Part shown: piece by piece, positions 29,303 through 38,410 of the stretch
Layout: the number at the start of each line of letters is the position of its first letter
Numbering within the stretch: the first letter of the stretch is position 1
Assembly: GCA_019419545.1 (NCBI GenBank)
Contig: DXZT01000009.1
Coordinates: 17,223-81,222 of the forward strand
Direction of reading: 5' to 3'
DNA length: 64,000 nt
Source: Collinsella sp.
Lineage (GTDB): Bacteria; Actinomycetota; Coriobacteriia; Coriobacteriales; Coriobacteriaceae
Notes under the pieces: generated by a model
Told to the model about the DNA's origin: nothing
The model's input: the letters and a program-made list of their open reading frames with translations, nothing else
Database searches by the model: none
Program-made: the position numbers and the translations under genes

Positions 29303-30321
29303 TTACTTGAGCTTCAGTGCCTCCATCATGGGCACGGCGGCATCCCAGTCGATCTTCCAGCCAATCGACACGCGGACGGTCTCGCCCGTCGCGGGAGCCG
29401 TCGCAAACAGTGTATGGCCGTTGTCGGGACCGGTAAAGCGCAGCCACGTTATGCCGTTGTACTCGACCTGGTCGGTTGTTGTCTCCTTGCCTTCGTAGAC
29501 CTGCTCTAGGCTTGCAACCTCTTCCTCCGGCGAGCGCGGGAAGATGCTGATGTTCAGGCGTCCTCCAGTCTCGTCGTGGAAGAAGTTTGCCTTTTCGCGC
29601 TCTTCGTCGGACGAATCCAGCGTGTACCCATCGGCGGCCTCGATGCTGTACGATGCGCAGTCGATGCCCGTTAAATCTGCCTTCTCGCCAGAATCGGCCA
29701 CGCCGCCGGCCGCCTTGAACTCCTTGGTCTCGCAGTCCGTGGTGTCAAAGTGCATGGCCTCATGATTCTTGGCGGGGGCATAAGCGTCTACGAACTCGAC
29801 AGTGATGGGCCCGTAGTACGCCGTCTTGGGCGCCCAGAAATACACGTACTCAACGGTCTCGCCCGGAGCGATATCTGGCCTCTTGGAAAGATCGATGCCC
29901 TCGTGCAGCTCATCGGGAGCCTCGCTTGCAACGTAGTCGAGCACGGCCGCCTTGCCGGAAGTAAACAACGGGTCGCCTGCCTCAAGATCGCCCTGGGCAG
30001 CATGCACACGTTAAAGGAACTGAACGTCCTGTTCTTTGTGTTGTTGTTGGTAATCTTGATGTGCAGGTAAAAGCCGTCCTGCTTCTTGGCATCACCGCGA
30101 TAGAACGTACCGTGAGCCACCGACTCATAGGTAATGCCAGCCACCTCGACCGTCTGCGACTCATAGGCCTTGGCTTTCTTGGACTTCTCCTGCACAGGTG
30201 CGCTCCCGCCCGAGCCACTCGGCGCATTACCGCCGCAGCCGGCAACCGTACATGCCAGCACGGCCGAAAGCGTCACGGTGGGAATTCCTAACAGCAGCTT
30301 CTTCGTCATGGGCTTCATCAT
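29303..30321 (-). pseudogene. Frameshifted lipoprotein gene (DUF5067-like)
   Basis: The upstream frame starts at ATG 30321 behind AAAGGAG with a lipoprotein signal (AVLACTVAGCGG) and continues as VEVAGITYESVAHGTFY and HIKITNNNTKNRTFSSFNV. There it breaks: the rest of the protein (AAQGDLEAGDPLF, then GETVEYVYFWAPK, to the stop at 29303) is in another frame beginning at about 30007. A duplicated GT in CGTGTGC (30009-30013) explains the shift; with one GT the two halves join as FNVHAAQGDL. Together they would give a lipoprotein of about 338 residues with an immunoglobulin-like DUF5067-type domain followed by a second domain of unknown role. Probably inactive in this strain, or a sequencing error. 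Confidence 0.7.
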
Positions 30322-30465
30322 CCTCACCGCTCCTTTCGGCTTGCAGCTCATCCGTTGCCCGAGTCCCAAGTCGACCCCGTGGCATCGGCTTCCACTATGA
30401 GCGTATGACGAAACACGGCGCGGGCGAAGTGACCCACGGCCCAAATAACGACCCGCCAGCGTTCC

Positions 30466-30509
30466 TTATGGGCCAAAGGGACTCGCACACGCACGCCCGT
30501 GGCCCATAA
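30466..30509. repeat. Inverted repeat, ten-base arms
   Basis: TTATGGGCCA (30466-30475) and TGGCCCATAA (30500-30509), perfect arms with a 24-base loop, in the 466-base gap between the lipoprotein gene and the topoisomerase genes. No gene seen in the gap. Confidence 0.6.
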
Positions 30510-30618
30510 AACGAGACGCTTGTCCCAATGTTCGATTCGGAACAACAATCCGCACGACACGTTTTCGACAACGTATCCAACCGCAAACGCAGCAAGACGC
30601 CTCCGGCCGCCTTCAAGC

Positions 30619-30692
30619 TTACTCGGACAGAGCCGACTCGGTTTTGTCCGAGTAAACGAATCCCCATCGAACTCCGAACGATTGTTCGATGG
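30619..30692 (+). promoter_or_regulatory. Two tandem hairpins ahead of the topoisomerase genes
   Basis: TTACTCGGACA (30619-30629) pairs with TGTCCGAGTAA (30645-30655); directly after, CCATCGAAC (30664-30672) pairs with GTTCGATGG (30684-30692). Both stems are perfect. They end 95 bases before the parE-like start and could be terminators, operators or a leader attenuator; there is no T-run after either. Confidence 0.5.
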
Positions 30693-30787
30693 ATTTCGTG
30701 TTGGTTGGAATCGCCTATGGGCTGGGCTATGCTACCTTGACTATCTATATGACTTAAACGCAGCAAAGGAGCACCGAGAGAGCGAGT

Positions 30788-32785
30788 ATGGCAAAAAACA
30801 CCGCAAACTATGGTAACGACAGTATCCGCCAGCTCAAGGACGAGGAGCGCGTACGCCTGCGCCCCGCCGTCATCTTTGGCTCGGACGGACTCGATGGCTG
30901 CGCGCATGCTGCCTTCGAGATCCTGTCCAACGCCGTTGACGAGGCGCGCCAGGGCTACGGCAAGCTCATCACCCTTACCGCCTTTCGCGATGGCTCCATT
31001 CAGGTAGAGGACAACGGCCGCGGCTGCCCGCTCGACTGGAACCCTTCCGAGAAACGCTTTAACTGGGAGCTCGTCTTCTGCGAGCTCTACGCCGGCGGCA
31101 AGTACAACAACAACCAGGGCGGCGACTACGACTTCTCGCTCGGCACCAACGGCCTGGGCTCCTGCGCGACCCAGTACGCTTCCGAGTACATGGACGTCAC
31201 GGTTTGGCGTGACGGTAACAAATATTCCCTGCACTTTAAGAAGGGTAAGGTCGTCGGCGCCAAAAAGAAGGCGCTCGAGATTGAGCCCAGCGACGAGAAC
31301 CGCACCGGCACCACCATCAAGTGGCGCCCCGATCTTGAGGTCTTTACCTCGATCAGTATTCCCCACGAGTGGTATCGCGAGACCATGCGCCGCCAGGCCG
31401 TGGTCAACGCCAACGTTACCTTCCGCCTGCGCATCGAGGGCGACGATGGCGAGTTTTCCGAAGAGGACTTTTGCTACCCCAAGGGCATCGAGGACTATGT
31501 GCTCGAGAAGGTCGGTGCCGACTACCTCACCGAGCCCTTCTTTATCGAGGCCGACCGCCGCGGTCGCGACCGCGAGGACCTGCCCGACTACAACGTCAAG
31601 ATTACCGCGTGCATGTGCTTCTCGCGCACCTTCATGATGCAGGAGTACTACCACAACTCGTCATGGCTCGAAAACGGCGGTTCGCCCGAGAAGGCGGCTC
31701 GTAGCGCTCTGACCAGCGCCATCGATGCCTACATTAAGCAACAGGGCAAGTACAACAAAAACGAGAGCGGCATCAAATGGCAAGACGTCCAGGACTGCCT
31801 GGTGCTGGTGACTAACTGTTTCTCCACCCAGACGTCCTACGAGAACCAGACCAAGAAGGCCATCAATAACCGCTTTATCCAGCAGGCCATGACTGCCTTC
31901 TTTAAGGAGCGCCTCTCGACCTATCTGATCGAGAACAAAGACGCTGCCAACAAGATCATGGAGCAGGTGCTCATCAACAAGCGTTCGCGCGAGAACGCCG
32001 AGAAGACGCGCCAGAGCATCAAAACCAACCTGCAGCAGAGGACCGACATGGCCAACCGCGTGCAGAAGTTCATCGACTGCCGCTCCAAGGACAAGGACCG
32101 TCGCGAGATCTACATCGTAGAGGGCGACTCGGCAGCAGGCGCCATCCGCACCTCGCGCGATGCCGAGTTCCAAGGTGTTATGCCCGTCCGAGGCAAGATC
32201 CTCAACTGCCTGAAAGAGGACTACCCGCGCATCTTTAAGTCCGACATCATCATGGACCTCATGCGCGTGCTGGGCTGCGGCGTGGAGATCAAGGACAAGC
32301 GCATCAAAAACCTTGGTGCCTTCGACCTAGACAACCTCAACTGGAACAAAGTCATCATCTGTACGGACGCCGACGTCGACGGTTACCACATCCGCACGCT
32401 CGTACTCACCATGCTCTATCGACTGGTGCCCACGCTTATCGACGAGGGCTACGTCTATATCGCTGAGTCGCCGCTCTACGAGATCAACTGCAAAGAGAAG
32501 ACCTACTTTGCCTACACCGAGCTCGAGAAGAACGGCATCCTTAAGGAGATCGGCGACCAGAAGTGCTCGATCAACCGCTCCAAGGGTCTTGGTGAGAACG
32601 ATCCGGACATGATGTGGCTCACCACCATGAACCCCGAGACGCGCCGCCTGATCAAGGTGGAGCCCGAGGACGTCACCAGGATGGAGACCATGTTCAACCT
32701 GTTGCTGGGCAACGACGAGGCGGGCCGTAAGCGCCATATCTCCGAGCACGGCAAGGAATATCTGGACCAGCTGGACCTGCAATAG
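30788..32785 (+). CDS. parE-like: Type II topoisomerase B subunit (ParE/GyrB-like, divergent)
   Basis: A 665-residue ATPase/Toprim subunit. The GHKL pocket shows EILSNAVDEA (Glu44, Asn47) and EDNGRGCPLD (from 74), with GTNGLGS from 119 and the QTK loop ENQTKKAINN. The Toprim domain has IVEGDSAAG (Glu445) and DADVDGYH (Asp527, Asp529, Asp531). Compared with standard ParE/GyrB the motifs differ in detail (GDSAAG instead of GDSAGG, NGRGCP instead of NGRGIP), so it is a divergent branch. With the next gene it would make a heterotetramer that passes one DNA duplex through another using ATP, for decatenation or supercoil control. ATG 30788 follows AAAGGAGCACCGAGAGAGCG. Followed 45 bases later by the A subunit. 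Confidence 0.85.
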   Translation: MAKNTANYGNDSIRQLKDEERVRLRPAVIFGSDGLDGCAHAAFEILSNAVDEARQGYGKLITLTAFRDGSIQVEDNGRGCPLDWNPSEKRFNWELVFCELYAGGKYNNNQGGDYDFSLGTNGLGSCATQYASEYMDVTVWRDGNKYSLHFKKGKVVGAKKKALEIEPSDENRTGTTIKWRPDLEVFTSISIPHEWYRETMRRQAVVNANVTFRLRIEGDDGEFSEEDFCYPKGIEDYVLEKVGADYLTEPFFIEADRRGRDREDLPDYNVKITACMCFSRTFMMQEYYHNSSWLENGGSPEKAARSALTSAIDAYIKQQGKYNKNESGIKWQDVQDCLVLVTNCFSTQTSYENQTKKAINNRFIQQAMTAFFKERLSTYLIENKDAANKIMEQVLINKRSRENAEKTRQSIKTNLQQRTDMANRVQKFIDCRSKDKDRREIYIVEGDSAAGAIRTSRDAEFQGVMPVRGKILNCLKEDYPRIFKSDIIMDLMRVLGCGVEIKDKRIKNLGAFDLDNLNWNKVIICTDADVDGYHIRTLVLTMLYRLVPTLIDEGYVYIAESPLYEINCKEKTYFAYTELEKNGILKEIGDQKCSINRSKGLGENDPDMMWLTTMNPETRRLIKVEPEDVTRMETMFNLLLGNDEAGRKRHISEHGKEYLDQLDLQ

Positions 32786-32830
32786 CAGCTAATAGATAAC
32801 GACGGCCCATAAGAAGTTCAAGAGGATATC

Positions 32831-35071
32831 GTGGCAAAGAAGAAGACGAAGAACCAGCCAAAGAAAAAGCAGGTTAACGCCGAGAACGTCATCGGCCTGC
32901 ACTCCGAGGTCACCGACCAGCCGATCACGCAGACGCTCGAGGTCAACTACATGCCCTACGCCATGAGCGTCAACGTCTCGCGTGCATTTCCCGAGATTGA
33001 CGGCTTTAAGCCCTCGCACCGCAAGCTGCTCTACACCATGTACAAGATGGGTCTGCTCAAGGGCGAGCGCCAGAAGAGCGCCAACATCGTGGGCCAGACC
33101 ATGAAGCTCAATCCGCACGGCGACGCCGCGATCTACGAGACGATGGTGCGTCTGGCCACCGGCAACGAGGCACTGCTCGCCCCCTTCGTGGAGTCGAAGG
33201 GCAACTTTGGCAAGTACTATTCGGGCGACCTGAGCTACGCCGCTTCGCGTTACACCGAGGCCAAGCTCTCCCCCATCAGCGCCGAGATCTTCAAGGACAT
33301 CGACAAGGACCCGGTCGACTTCGTCGACAGCTACGACGGCGCCATGAAGGAGCCGCGTCTGCTGCCCACCACGTTCCCGAACATCCTTGTCTCGGCCAAT
33401 AAGGGCATCGGCGTCGCCATGGCGTCTGACATCTGCGGTTTCAACCTCAACGAGGTCTGCACTGCCACGATGCATTACCTGCAGGATCCCGACTGCGACC
33501 TGCTCGAGTACATGCCCATGCCCGACTTCTCGACCGGCGGCGAGATCATCTACCGCCGCGAGGAGATGGAAAAGATTATCGAGACCGGCCTTGGCAGCTT
33601 TCAGATCCGCTCCCGCTGGCGCTGGATTCCCAAAGAGCGCATCATCGAGGTCTACGAGATCCCCTACACCACCAAGACCGATGTCATCATCGAGCGCATC
33701 GTCAAGCTCTCCAAAGAGGGCAAGGTCAAGGAGATCGCTGACATCCGCGACGAGACCGACCTCTCGGGCCTGCGCATCGCCATCGACCTTAAGCGCGGTG
33801 TCGACCCCGACAAGCTCATGGCCAAGCTCTATCGCTCGACCACGCTGCAGGATTCGTTCTCGTGCAACTTCAACGTGCTGGTCGATGGTTACCCTCGCGT
33901 TATGGGCGTGCGCCAGATCCTGCACGAGTGGGTCAAGTGGCGTATTGAGTCCACGCGCCGCCGCATTAACTTTGACCTGGGCAAAAAGTCCGAGCGCCTG
34001 CACCTGCTGCACGGCCTCGAGGCGATCTTGCTCGACATCGACAAGGCCATCGCCATCATCCGCGGCACCAAGCTCGAAGCCGAGGTCGTGCCCAACCTTA
34101 TGAAGGGTTTCGACATCGACGAGACCCAGGCAGAGTTTGTTGCCGAGCTTAAGCTCCGCAACATCAACGAGGAATACATCCTCAACCGCACCAAGGACAT
34201 TGCCAAGCTCGAGGGCGAGATTGCCGAGCTTGAGGAAATCCTCTCCAGCGAGGAGAACATCAAGAAGGTCATCAGCGACGAGCTGGCCGCGGTCAACAAG
34301 AAGTACGTGATGCCGCGCCGCACGGGCAGGATTGAGCCCCATGAGGTTATCGAAGTAAGCTTGGAGCCCGAGGTCGAGGAGTACCCGGTCACCATCATGC
34401 TCTCGCGCGATGGCTACCTTAAGAAGATGACAGACCGCGTGCTCAAGAAGGCGACCACACTCAAGTACAAGGACGGCGACAAACCCTTTATCGAGTTTCC
34501 GTCCTCCAACACCCACGAGCTGCTGGTCTTTACCAACAAGAGTCAGGTGTACAAGTGCAAGGTTGCGGCGTTTGAGGACACCAAGTCGGCCCAGCTGGGC
34601 TCGTACCTGCCGACCGATCTTGAGATGGAACCCGACGAGAGTGTCATCTGGGTCATCGACCCCGAGGACTACAAGGCCGACGTGTTGTTCGTCTTTGAGA
34701 ACGGCCGCGTGGTGCGCGTCGCACTTGCCGGATACGTTACCAAGACCAACCGCAAGCGCCTCAAGAACGCCGTCTACGGCGGCAGCAAACTGCTGTATGC
34801 CCAAGTGCTCAAGGACGATCGCGACATCGCGCTGGTCTCGAGCGACTACCGCCTGATGAACTTCAACACGTCGCTGCTCAAGACCAAGACGACCACCAAC
34901 ACGCAAGGCGTCCAGGCCTTTACCGCCAAGAAGGGCCGCTCGGTCACCACTGTCGGCACAACCGAGGACATCCTTGGCGCTGGCGTCTCGGCCGAAAAGT
35001 TCACCGCGCAGAGCCTGCCCTCCGCCGGTGCCCTCATGAAAGAGAACGACATGCCGAGTTTGTTTGATTAA
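32831..35071 (+). CDS. parC-like: Type II topoisomerase A subunit (ParC/GyrA-like, divergent)
   Basis: A 746-residue subunit started at GTG 32831 (GAGGATATC upstream). Winged-helix region PSHRKLLYTMYKMG, helix NPHGDAAIYETMVR, catalytic Tyr141 in AASRYTEAKLS, a coiled coil near 440-480 (KLEGEIAELEEIL), and a C-terminal domain with weak beta-propeller repeats (YLKKMTDRVL, SQVYKCKVAAF). At the position equivalent to E. coli GyrA Ser83 there is Ala99, and at Asp87 there is Glu103. No clear GyrA box is visible, so a Topo IV-type role is more likely than gyrase. Second gene of the pair; a terminator follows at 35118. Confidence 0.85.
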   Translation: MAKKKTKNQPKKKQVNAENVIGLHSEVTDQPITQTLEVNYMPYAMSVNVSRAFPEIDGFKPSHRKLLYTMYKMGLLKGERQKSANIVGQTMKLNPHGDAAIYETMVRLATGNEALLAPFVESKGNFGKYYSGDLSYAASRYTEAKLSPISAEIFKDIDKDPVDFVDSYDGAMKEPRLLPTTFPNILVSANKGIGVAMASDICGFNLNEVCTATMHYLQDPDCDLLEYMPMPDFSTGGEIIYRREEMEKIIETGLGSFQIRSRWRWIPKERIIEVYEIPYTTKTDVIIERIVKLSKEGKVKEIADIRDETDLSGLRIAIDLKRGVDPDKLMAKLYRSTTLQDSFSCNFNVLVDGYPRVMGVRQILHEWVKWRIESTRRRINFDLGKKSERLHLLHGLEAILLDIDKAIAIIRGTKLEAEVVPNLMKGFDIDETQAEFVAELKLRNINEEYILNRTKDIAKLEGEIAELEEILSSEENIKKVISDELAAVNKKYVMPRRTGRIEPHEVIEVSLEPEVEEYPVTIMLSRDGYLKKMTDRVLKKATTLKYKDGDKPFIEFPSSNTHELLVFTNKSQVYKCKVAAFEDTKSAQLGSYLPTDLEMEPDESVIWVIDPEDYKADVLFVFENGRVVRVALAGYVTKTNRKRLKNAVYGGSKLLYAQVLKDDRDIALVSSDYRLMNFNTSLLKTKTTTNTQGVQAFTAKKGRSVTTVGTTEDILGAGVSAEKFTAQSLPSAGALMKENDMPSLFD

Positions 35072-35117
35072 CAGCCGTCTGGCCGGTTCCGACAGCCCAG
35101 CCCCCTTGAAACGCAGC

Positions 35118-35153
35118 AAGGCCCGAATGGTTCAAATGAACCTTTCGGGCCTT
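35118..35153 (+). terminator. Terminator of the topoisomerase operon
   Basis: AAGGCCCGAA-GGTTCA with TGAACC-TTCGGGCCTT, a long stem with one mismatch on each side, 47 bases after the A-subunit stop; T-rich tail GTTCATTATT. It may also serve the convergent flavin reductase gene. Confidence 0.75.
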
Positions 35154-35174
35154 GTTCATTATTGGAAATGCGCG

Positions 35175-35705
35175 CTAGGCAAGCTTGCGGGCGAGCTCTC
35201 GCACCTCTTCCAGCTTGGGCGAGGAGGCCATGCTGTCGCGCTCGGTCATACCGCTGATGGTGACAATGCCCTGGTCCTCCCACTTGCAGTATGCGCAGGC
35301 TGACTTGTACATGGCGATCGCCGCGTCATAGACACCCTCGCTGTGACTATCGAGCAAAAGGGCCGTCTTGGTGAACGGGAAACCCGTGGCACCGAAGGCG
35401 TACAGGCGGTCGATGGCGGCTTTCTCCTGCGCGGTGATATCGAACCAGTAGATGGGCGAAGCGAAGACAACCATGTCGGCGTCTATCAGCGACTCGATCA
35501 CGTCGGCCATGTCGTCCTTCTGCACACAGGTGCCCTCATGGGCAAAGCAGTACTGGCATCCCAAGCAGCCGGCGATCTTCTTGCTGGCAACGCGGACGAC
35601 CTCAACCGCATTACCGCCCTCACGCGCGGTCTCGGCAAACACCTCGACCATGGTATCGGTATTGGCGCCTTTACGCGGGCTACCACTCAATACAACGATT
35701 TTCAT
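35175..35705 (-). CDS. NADPH-dependent FMN reductase / iron-sulfur flavoprotein-like
   Basis: A 176-residue flavodoxin-fold protein. FMN-phosphate loop SGSPRKGANTDTM near the N-terminus, cysteine cluster CLGCQYC...GTC around residues 47-60, and FASPIYWFDITAQ. The compact Cys motif is typical of iron-sulfur flavoproteins of anaerobes, which move electrons from ferredoxin or NAD(P)H to quinones, nitro compounds or oxygen species. The substrate is not visible. ATG 35705 has AGGGAATCC upstream. It lies at the edge of the accessory island; a deletion remnant of a related gene is found at 45050-45237. Confidence 0.8.
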   Translation of the reverse strand: MKIVVLSGSPRKGANTDTMVEVFAETAREGGNAVEVVRVASKKIAGCLGCQYCFAHEGTCVQKDDMADVIESLIDADMVVFASPIYWFDITAQEKAAIDRLYAFGATGFPFTKTALLLDSHSEGVYDAAIAMYKSACAYCKWEDQGIVTISGMTERDSMASSPKLEEVRELARKLA

Positions 35706-35802
35706 AGGATTCCCTCTCCTTCATGCTGCAGGCGCGCGTCATATTTTTTTGTTTTAACCAAAACAGATGGAGTTATTCAATCGCCTCGTTTCAAGCACTC
35801 CC

Positions 35803-36530
35803 GCTCAGAGACTAATCCAGTCCGAGTGTTGTCGATGCGTGTCGCATCGCGCCGCCCAAGGGCTGATTCGTGCACAATTTGGGCGAATCAGGCCCTTGAT
35901 TCGCGATTTAGGGAATGACTCAATTGATTCGCAAAACCGCAGGTCGCCTTTTTAATCACTCCCTAGTTTCCGCCGGAGTTCGTAGCGGGTGGCATGAAAA
36001 GGGGTGATTCAAAGGGTCGGAGAGATGTCTATAGCGCAATCGTCTGGTATTGGCGCGGTGAGGGACTTCTCGCCTCCATCAGTCCAAATCGTCAAGCTCC
36101 GAAAGACGTCGAGCTAGAGAAAAGGACCTATTTCCCGTCATGGATTGGGTTTACCTGCATGACTAGAGCCCTGGTGTAATTGGCTGGATCACCGTTCCGG
36201 GAACCAGTATCGACCTACCTGTCTGCCAAGCTCCTTCTTCAGCTCCAGCCTAGTATCTGACTCGCGCCGCTATAAGCGAAAGCCGAAGAGATGCGTCTTT
36301 GTCGAGAAATTGAAGCTAGTCTTCCCTTACCGCGCGATTTATGCGCTGCAGTTAGATAGCTCTAACTGATTGGGGGCGAAACCATGCACGAACGCAAGGG
36401 CTTCTGGGACAAGAATGCCGGTCGGTACAACCGTTTCATGCGAAACGACCGGGCGGCGTATGAGAAGATGTATGGGCTGATCCGGCCGGTGGTGAAAGCA
36501 AAAACCGTACTGGAGGTTGCTACTGGCTCG
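35803..36530. repeat. Long direct repeat, copy A
   Basis: About 730 bases repeated at 45984-46712. The first ~430 bases differ at only a handful of positions, the segment 36280-36350 is more diverged, and the 5' part of the methyltransferase gene (from 36384) is again close. The repeat contains a 61-codon open frame identical in both copies (35994 and 46175), with no recognisable motif, and several GATTCG-based inverted repeats. Similarity stops abruptly in the methyltransferase at about 36530. Confidence 0.85.
36349..36368 (+). promoter_or_regulatory. Palindrome upstream of the truncated methyltransferase
   Basis: CAGTTAGA-TAGC-TCTAACTG, perfect eight-base arms, 16 bases before the ATG at 36384. 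The corresponding site in copy B (46531-46548) keeps the arms while the centre changes, which suggests a protein binding site. Confidence 0.5.
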
Positions 36531-36716
36531 GCGCTTTTGATCAAGCTGGCGTTCAACACCGCAAGGAAGTATCCCGACGATTGCAAAATGGCGCGCATTG
36601 ACATCGACCGCCGCTTGACCCGCGTTATATGCGATTGGAGGGACAAACAGTGGTCTACTTTGGAATGCCTTTCGTCATGTGGGCGCTGCTTGCGCCGTCC
36701 TTCCGAAAACAGCTGA
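36384..36716 (+). pseudogene. Truncated SAM methyltransferase (5' fragment)
   Basis: The first 48 codons match the intact methyltransferase at 46566 almost exactly (MHERKGFWDKNAGRYNRF). At motif I the sequences part: TVLEVATGTGLIA in the intact gene is TVLEVATGSALLIKL here, and the following 60 codons (ARKYPDDCKMARIDIDRRL and on) are unrelated and end at 36716. The SAM-binding motif is therefore destroyed. It looks like a recombination junction that joined the repeat to foreign DNA carrying the next gene. Confidence 0.75.
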
Positions 36717-37282
36717 CAGCGGTGCTCGGCTACGATACGGAAAGAGCAAAAGCTATCACGCGAAAGGCGAAGTCTGAATACAGAAGGATCATCGCCGGTT
36801 TGCCGGAGTTCGAGAAGGGCGACCGATTCAAGATGAACCTTGTCAACGGCGCCATGGTCGGCGCGTTCGTTCTCTCCATGCCGGAGCGCCCAGATGTGGA
36901 ACGGCTGACAATCTACTACGCCGACGCCATGATGACAAAGCCCGTGAAGTGGTTCTGTCGAATGAGCGGAAAGAGCAAATTCACCGAAAAGGATATTGCG
37001 GGCATGAAAGCCACCGCCGCGCTAAGGGCGGCTGACCGGAACCCCTATTCGTGGAACATGGATTTCTACGAATACCCCGACGGCAGCGGTTACGAGGGGC
37101 GATTCACGAAATGCGGCATCTGCGTGCTGATGAAAGATCTGGAGCTATACGATCTAACCCCTGCGCTGTGCCGTCTGGATTACACCATGAGCGAGGCAGG
37201 CGGCGTGACCGACTTTGTGCGGCAGTACACGCTCGCCTCCGGAGGCCCGTACTGCGACTGTGGATATAAGAGAAAACTCTAA
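36650..37282 (+). CDS. L-2-amino-thiazoline-4-carboxylic acid hydrolase-family protein
   Basis: About 210 residues, started at GTG 36650, seven bases after GGAGGG; an in-frame ATG at 36629 is also possible. The family features are an N-terminal hydrophobic stretch, RNPYSWNMDFYEYPDGSGY and the C-terminal part with FTKCGICVLMKDLE, LCRLDYTMSEAGGVTDF and a Cys-rich end GGPYCDCGYKR. Named members open the thiazoline ring during cysteine production, but most proteins of this family are uncharacterised and often lie beside TetR or MarR regulators. It overlaps the end of the methyltransferase fragment and lies just outside the direct repeat. Confidence 0.65.
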   Translation: MVYFGMPFVMWALLAPSFRKQLTAVLGYDTERAKAITRKAKSEYRRIIAGLPEFEKGDRFKMNLVNGAMVGAFVLSMPERPDVERLTIYYADAMMTKPVKWFCRMSGKSKFTEKDIAGMKATAALRAADRNPYSWNMDFYEYPDGSGYEGRFTKCGICVLMKDLELYDLTPALCRLDYTMSEAGGVTDFVRQYTLASGGPYCDCGYKRKL

Positions 37283-37290
37283 GCGGGAGG

Positions 37291-37578
37291 CAACGCAATT
37301 CGGCGATCAGGAACTACGAGCTAGGCAACAGGACGCCCGGGGGGATCAGGCGAAAGGAATCGCATCGGCGCTTCACGTTGCGCCCGAATCGCTTTTCGAC
37401 GTTCCCGCGGCCACGGCGCGTGAGGCCTTGGGGCTCATTTTCAGGATTGGCGAGGAGTTCGGCCTCAAGCCGAAAGAGATTGGCGGCGAGCTCGTCCTGG
37501 CCATCGACCCGTCGTCGAAGAAGGCGCCCAAGCTCGCCCAGGCGCTCAAAGCTTGGCTCGCGCAGATTGATTCGAATC
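37291..37578 (+). pseudogene. Remnant of an XRE-family regulator
   Basis: AIRNYELGNRTPG, the recognition-helix end of an XRE helix-turn-helix, is read from 37303, and its natural continuation AKGIASALHVAPESLFDV plus FRIGEEFGLKPKEIGGELVL is in another frame from about 37355. The switch falls on a run of six G at 37337-37342. The N-terminal helices are missing altogether. It is therefore both truncated and frameshifted. Related intact regulators in this class end with a short helical domain such as KAPKLAQALKAWL, which is present here. Confidence 0.6.
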
Positions 37579-37736
37579 ACTCTCAAACAGCGCGACAATC
37601 GCCAAAACACTCGTCGCGGGTGGTTTGGCGATTGTCTCTTTTTCGCCAAACTGTCGCATGGTCGTCACGGGATGCAACTAATCCCGAATCCATAGAATGA
37701 CAACGAATCAAAATACCTGTTCAAAGGCATAAAAAT

Positions 37737-37762
37737 ACCCCGGAAACTTACGCTTCCGGGGT
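37737..37762. terminator. Terminator-like hairpin
   Basis: ACCCCGGAA (37737-37745) with TTCCGGGGT (37754-37762), eight-base loop. No gene clearly ends here now; it may have served the decayed regulator. The minus-strand side is followed by TTTTTATG. Confidence 0.55.
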
Positions 37763-38410
37763 GGAATCATTCTCATGTTTTGCAAGTGGCTTGATTCGCT
37801 ATGACCCTCAATGGAGCTTCATGAGCCATGATGAATCATCGCAAGTGGCTTTACGAAATTAGCCTAGGGTCATTCCCACTCTGAGTAATGGAAATAACGT
37901 CTCGTCTACCTGATAGCGTAGATTATCTTCCCACTGGACACAATAACACCCCACGGCACTCAGCGGACGTTTACTGGGACTGAGCTGGGACAATAATCGA
38001 AACTCAAATGAAACTCAGGGGCGTTGACTTTCATTTTTGTCCCAGTAGGAAAACCCTTTGGAAAACGCCGAATTTCGCCCTTTTCCGTTATCACCTGCAA
38101 ACCACCAGTGCATATTCAAAAGCAATAGTGACCAAGTGGCTTGGAAGTGATGACATCGGGCGCACTCGGCTTCTCGGAGCGCGATATCCCCTGGTGGCTG
38201 CTGATGCCGAAGCTATCGAAGCGCAGATGCACCGTGTTCCAGGTGCTATCGGGAGGGGCTGTCGGGATGGCGTCCATGGCGATCAGCTTGGCTTCCTTGG
38301 TCTGTTTCAGCAGCTTCTCTTCTCCCGAAGTGAATCTTCTGTCCGTGTGCCCCATCGCCCGGCCTCTCCTCCTCATATGGCTATCGTTGGTTCCCTTCTT
38401 CTGTACCGCT
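37763..38410. other. Gene-poor stretch with an att-like word
   Basis: About 650 bases with no gene I can support. Open frames of 114 (minus, 38116-38460) and 163-175 codons (plus) overlap each other and the rhamnosidase 3' end and show no known motif. CATTCCCACTC at 37871-37881 repeats the guaA 3'-end word found at 48888-48898 and 45977-45987. Local A+T is higher than in the flanks. Confidence 0.45.

Noticed and set aside
32789..35119. A 776-codon open frame antisense to the topoisomerase A subunit
   Set aside because: It mirrors a gene with complete catalytic motifs; the antisense translation is Val/Leu/Asp-rich with no family, as expected from GC-rich codons.
35994..36179. 61-codon open frame in the long repeat (also 46175-46360)
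   Set aside because: Identical in both copies only because the DNA is repeated; no ribosome binding site, no motif.
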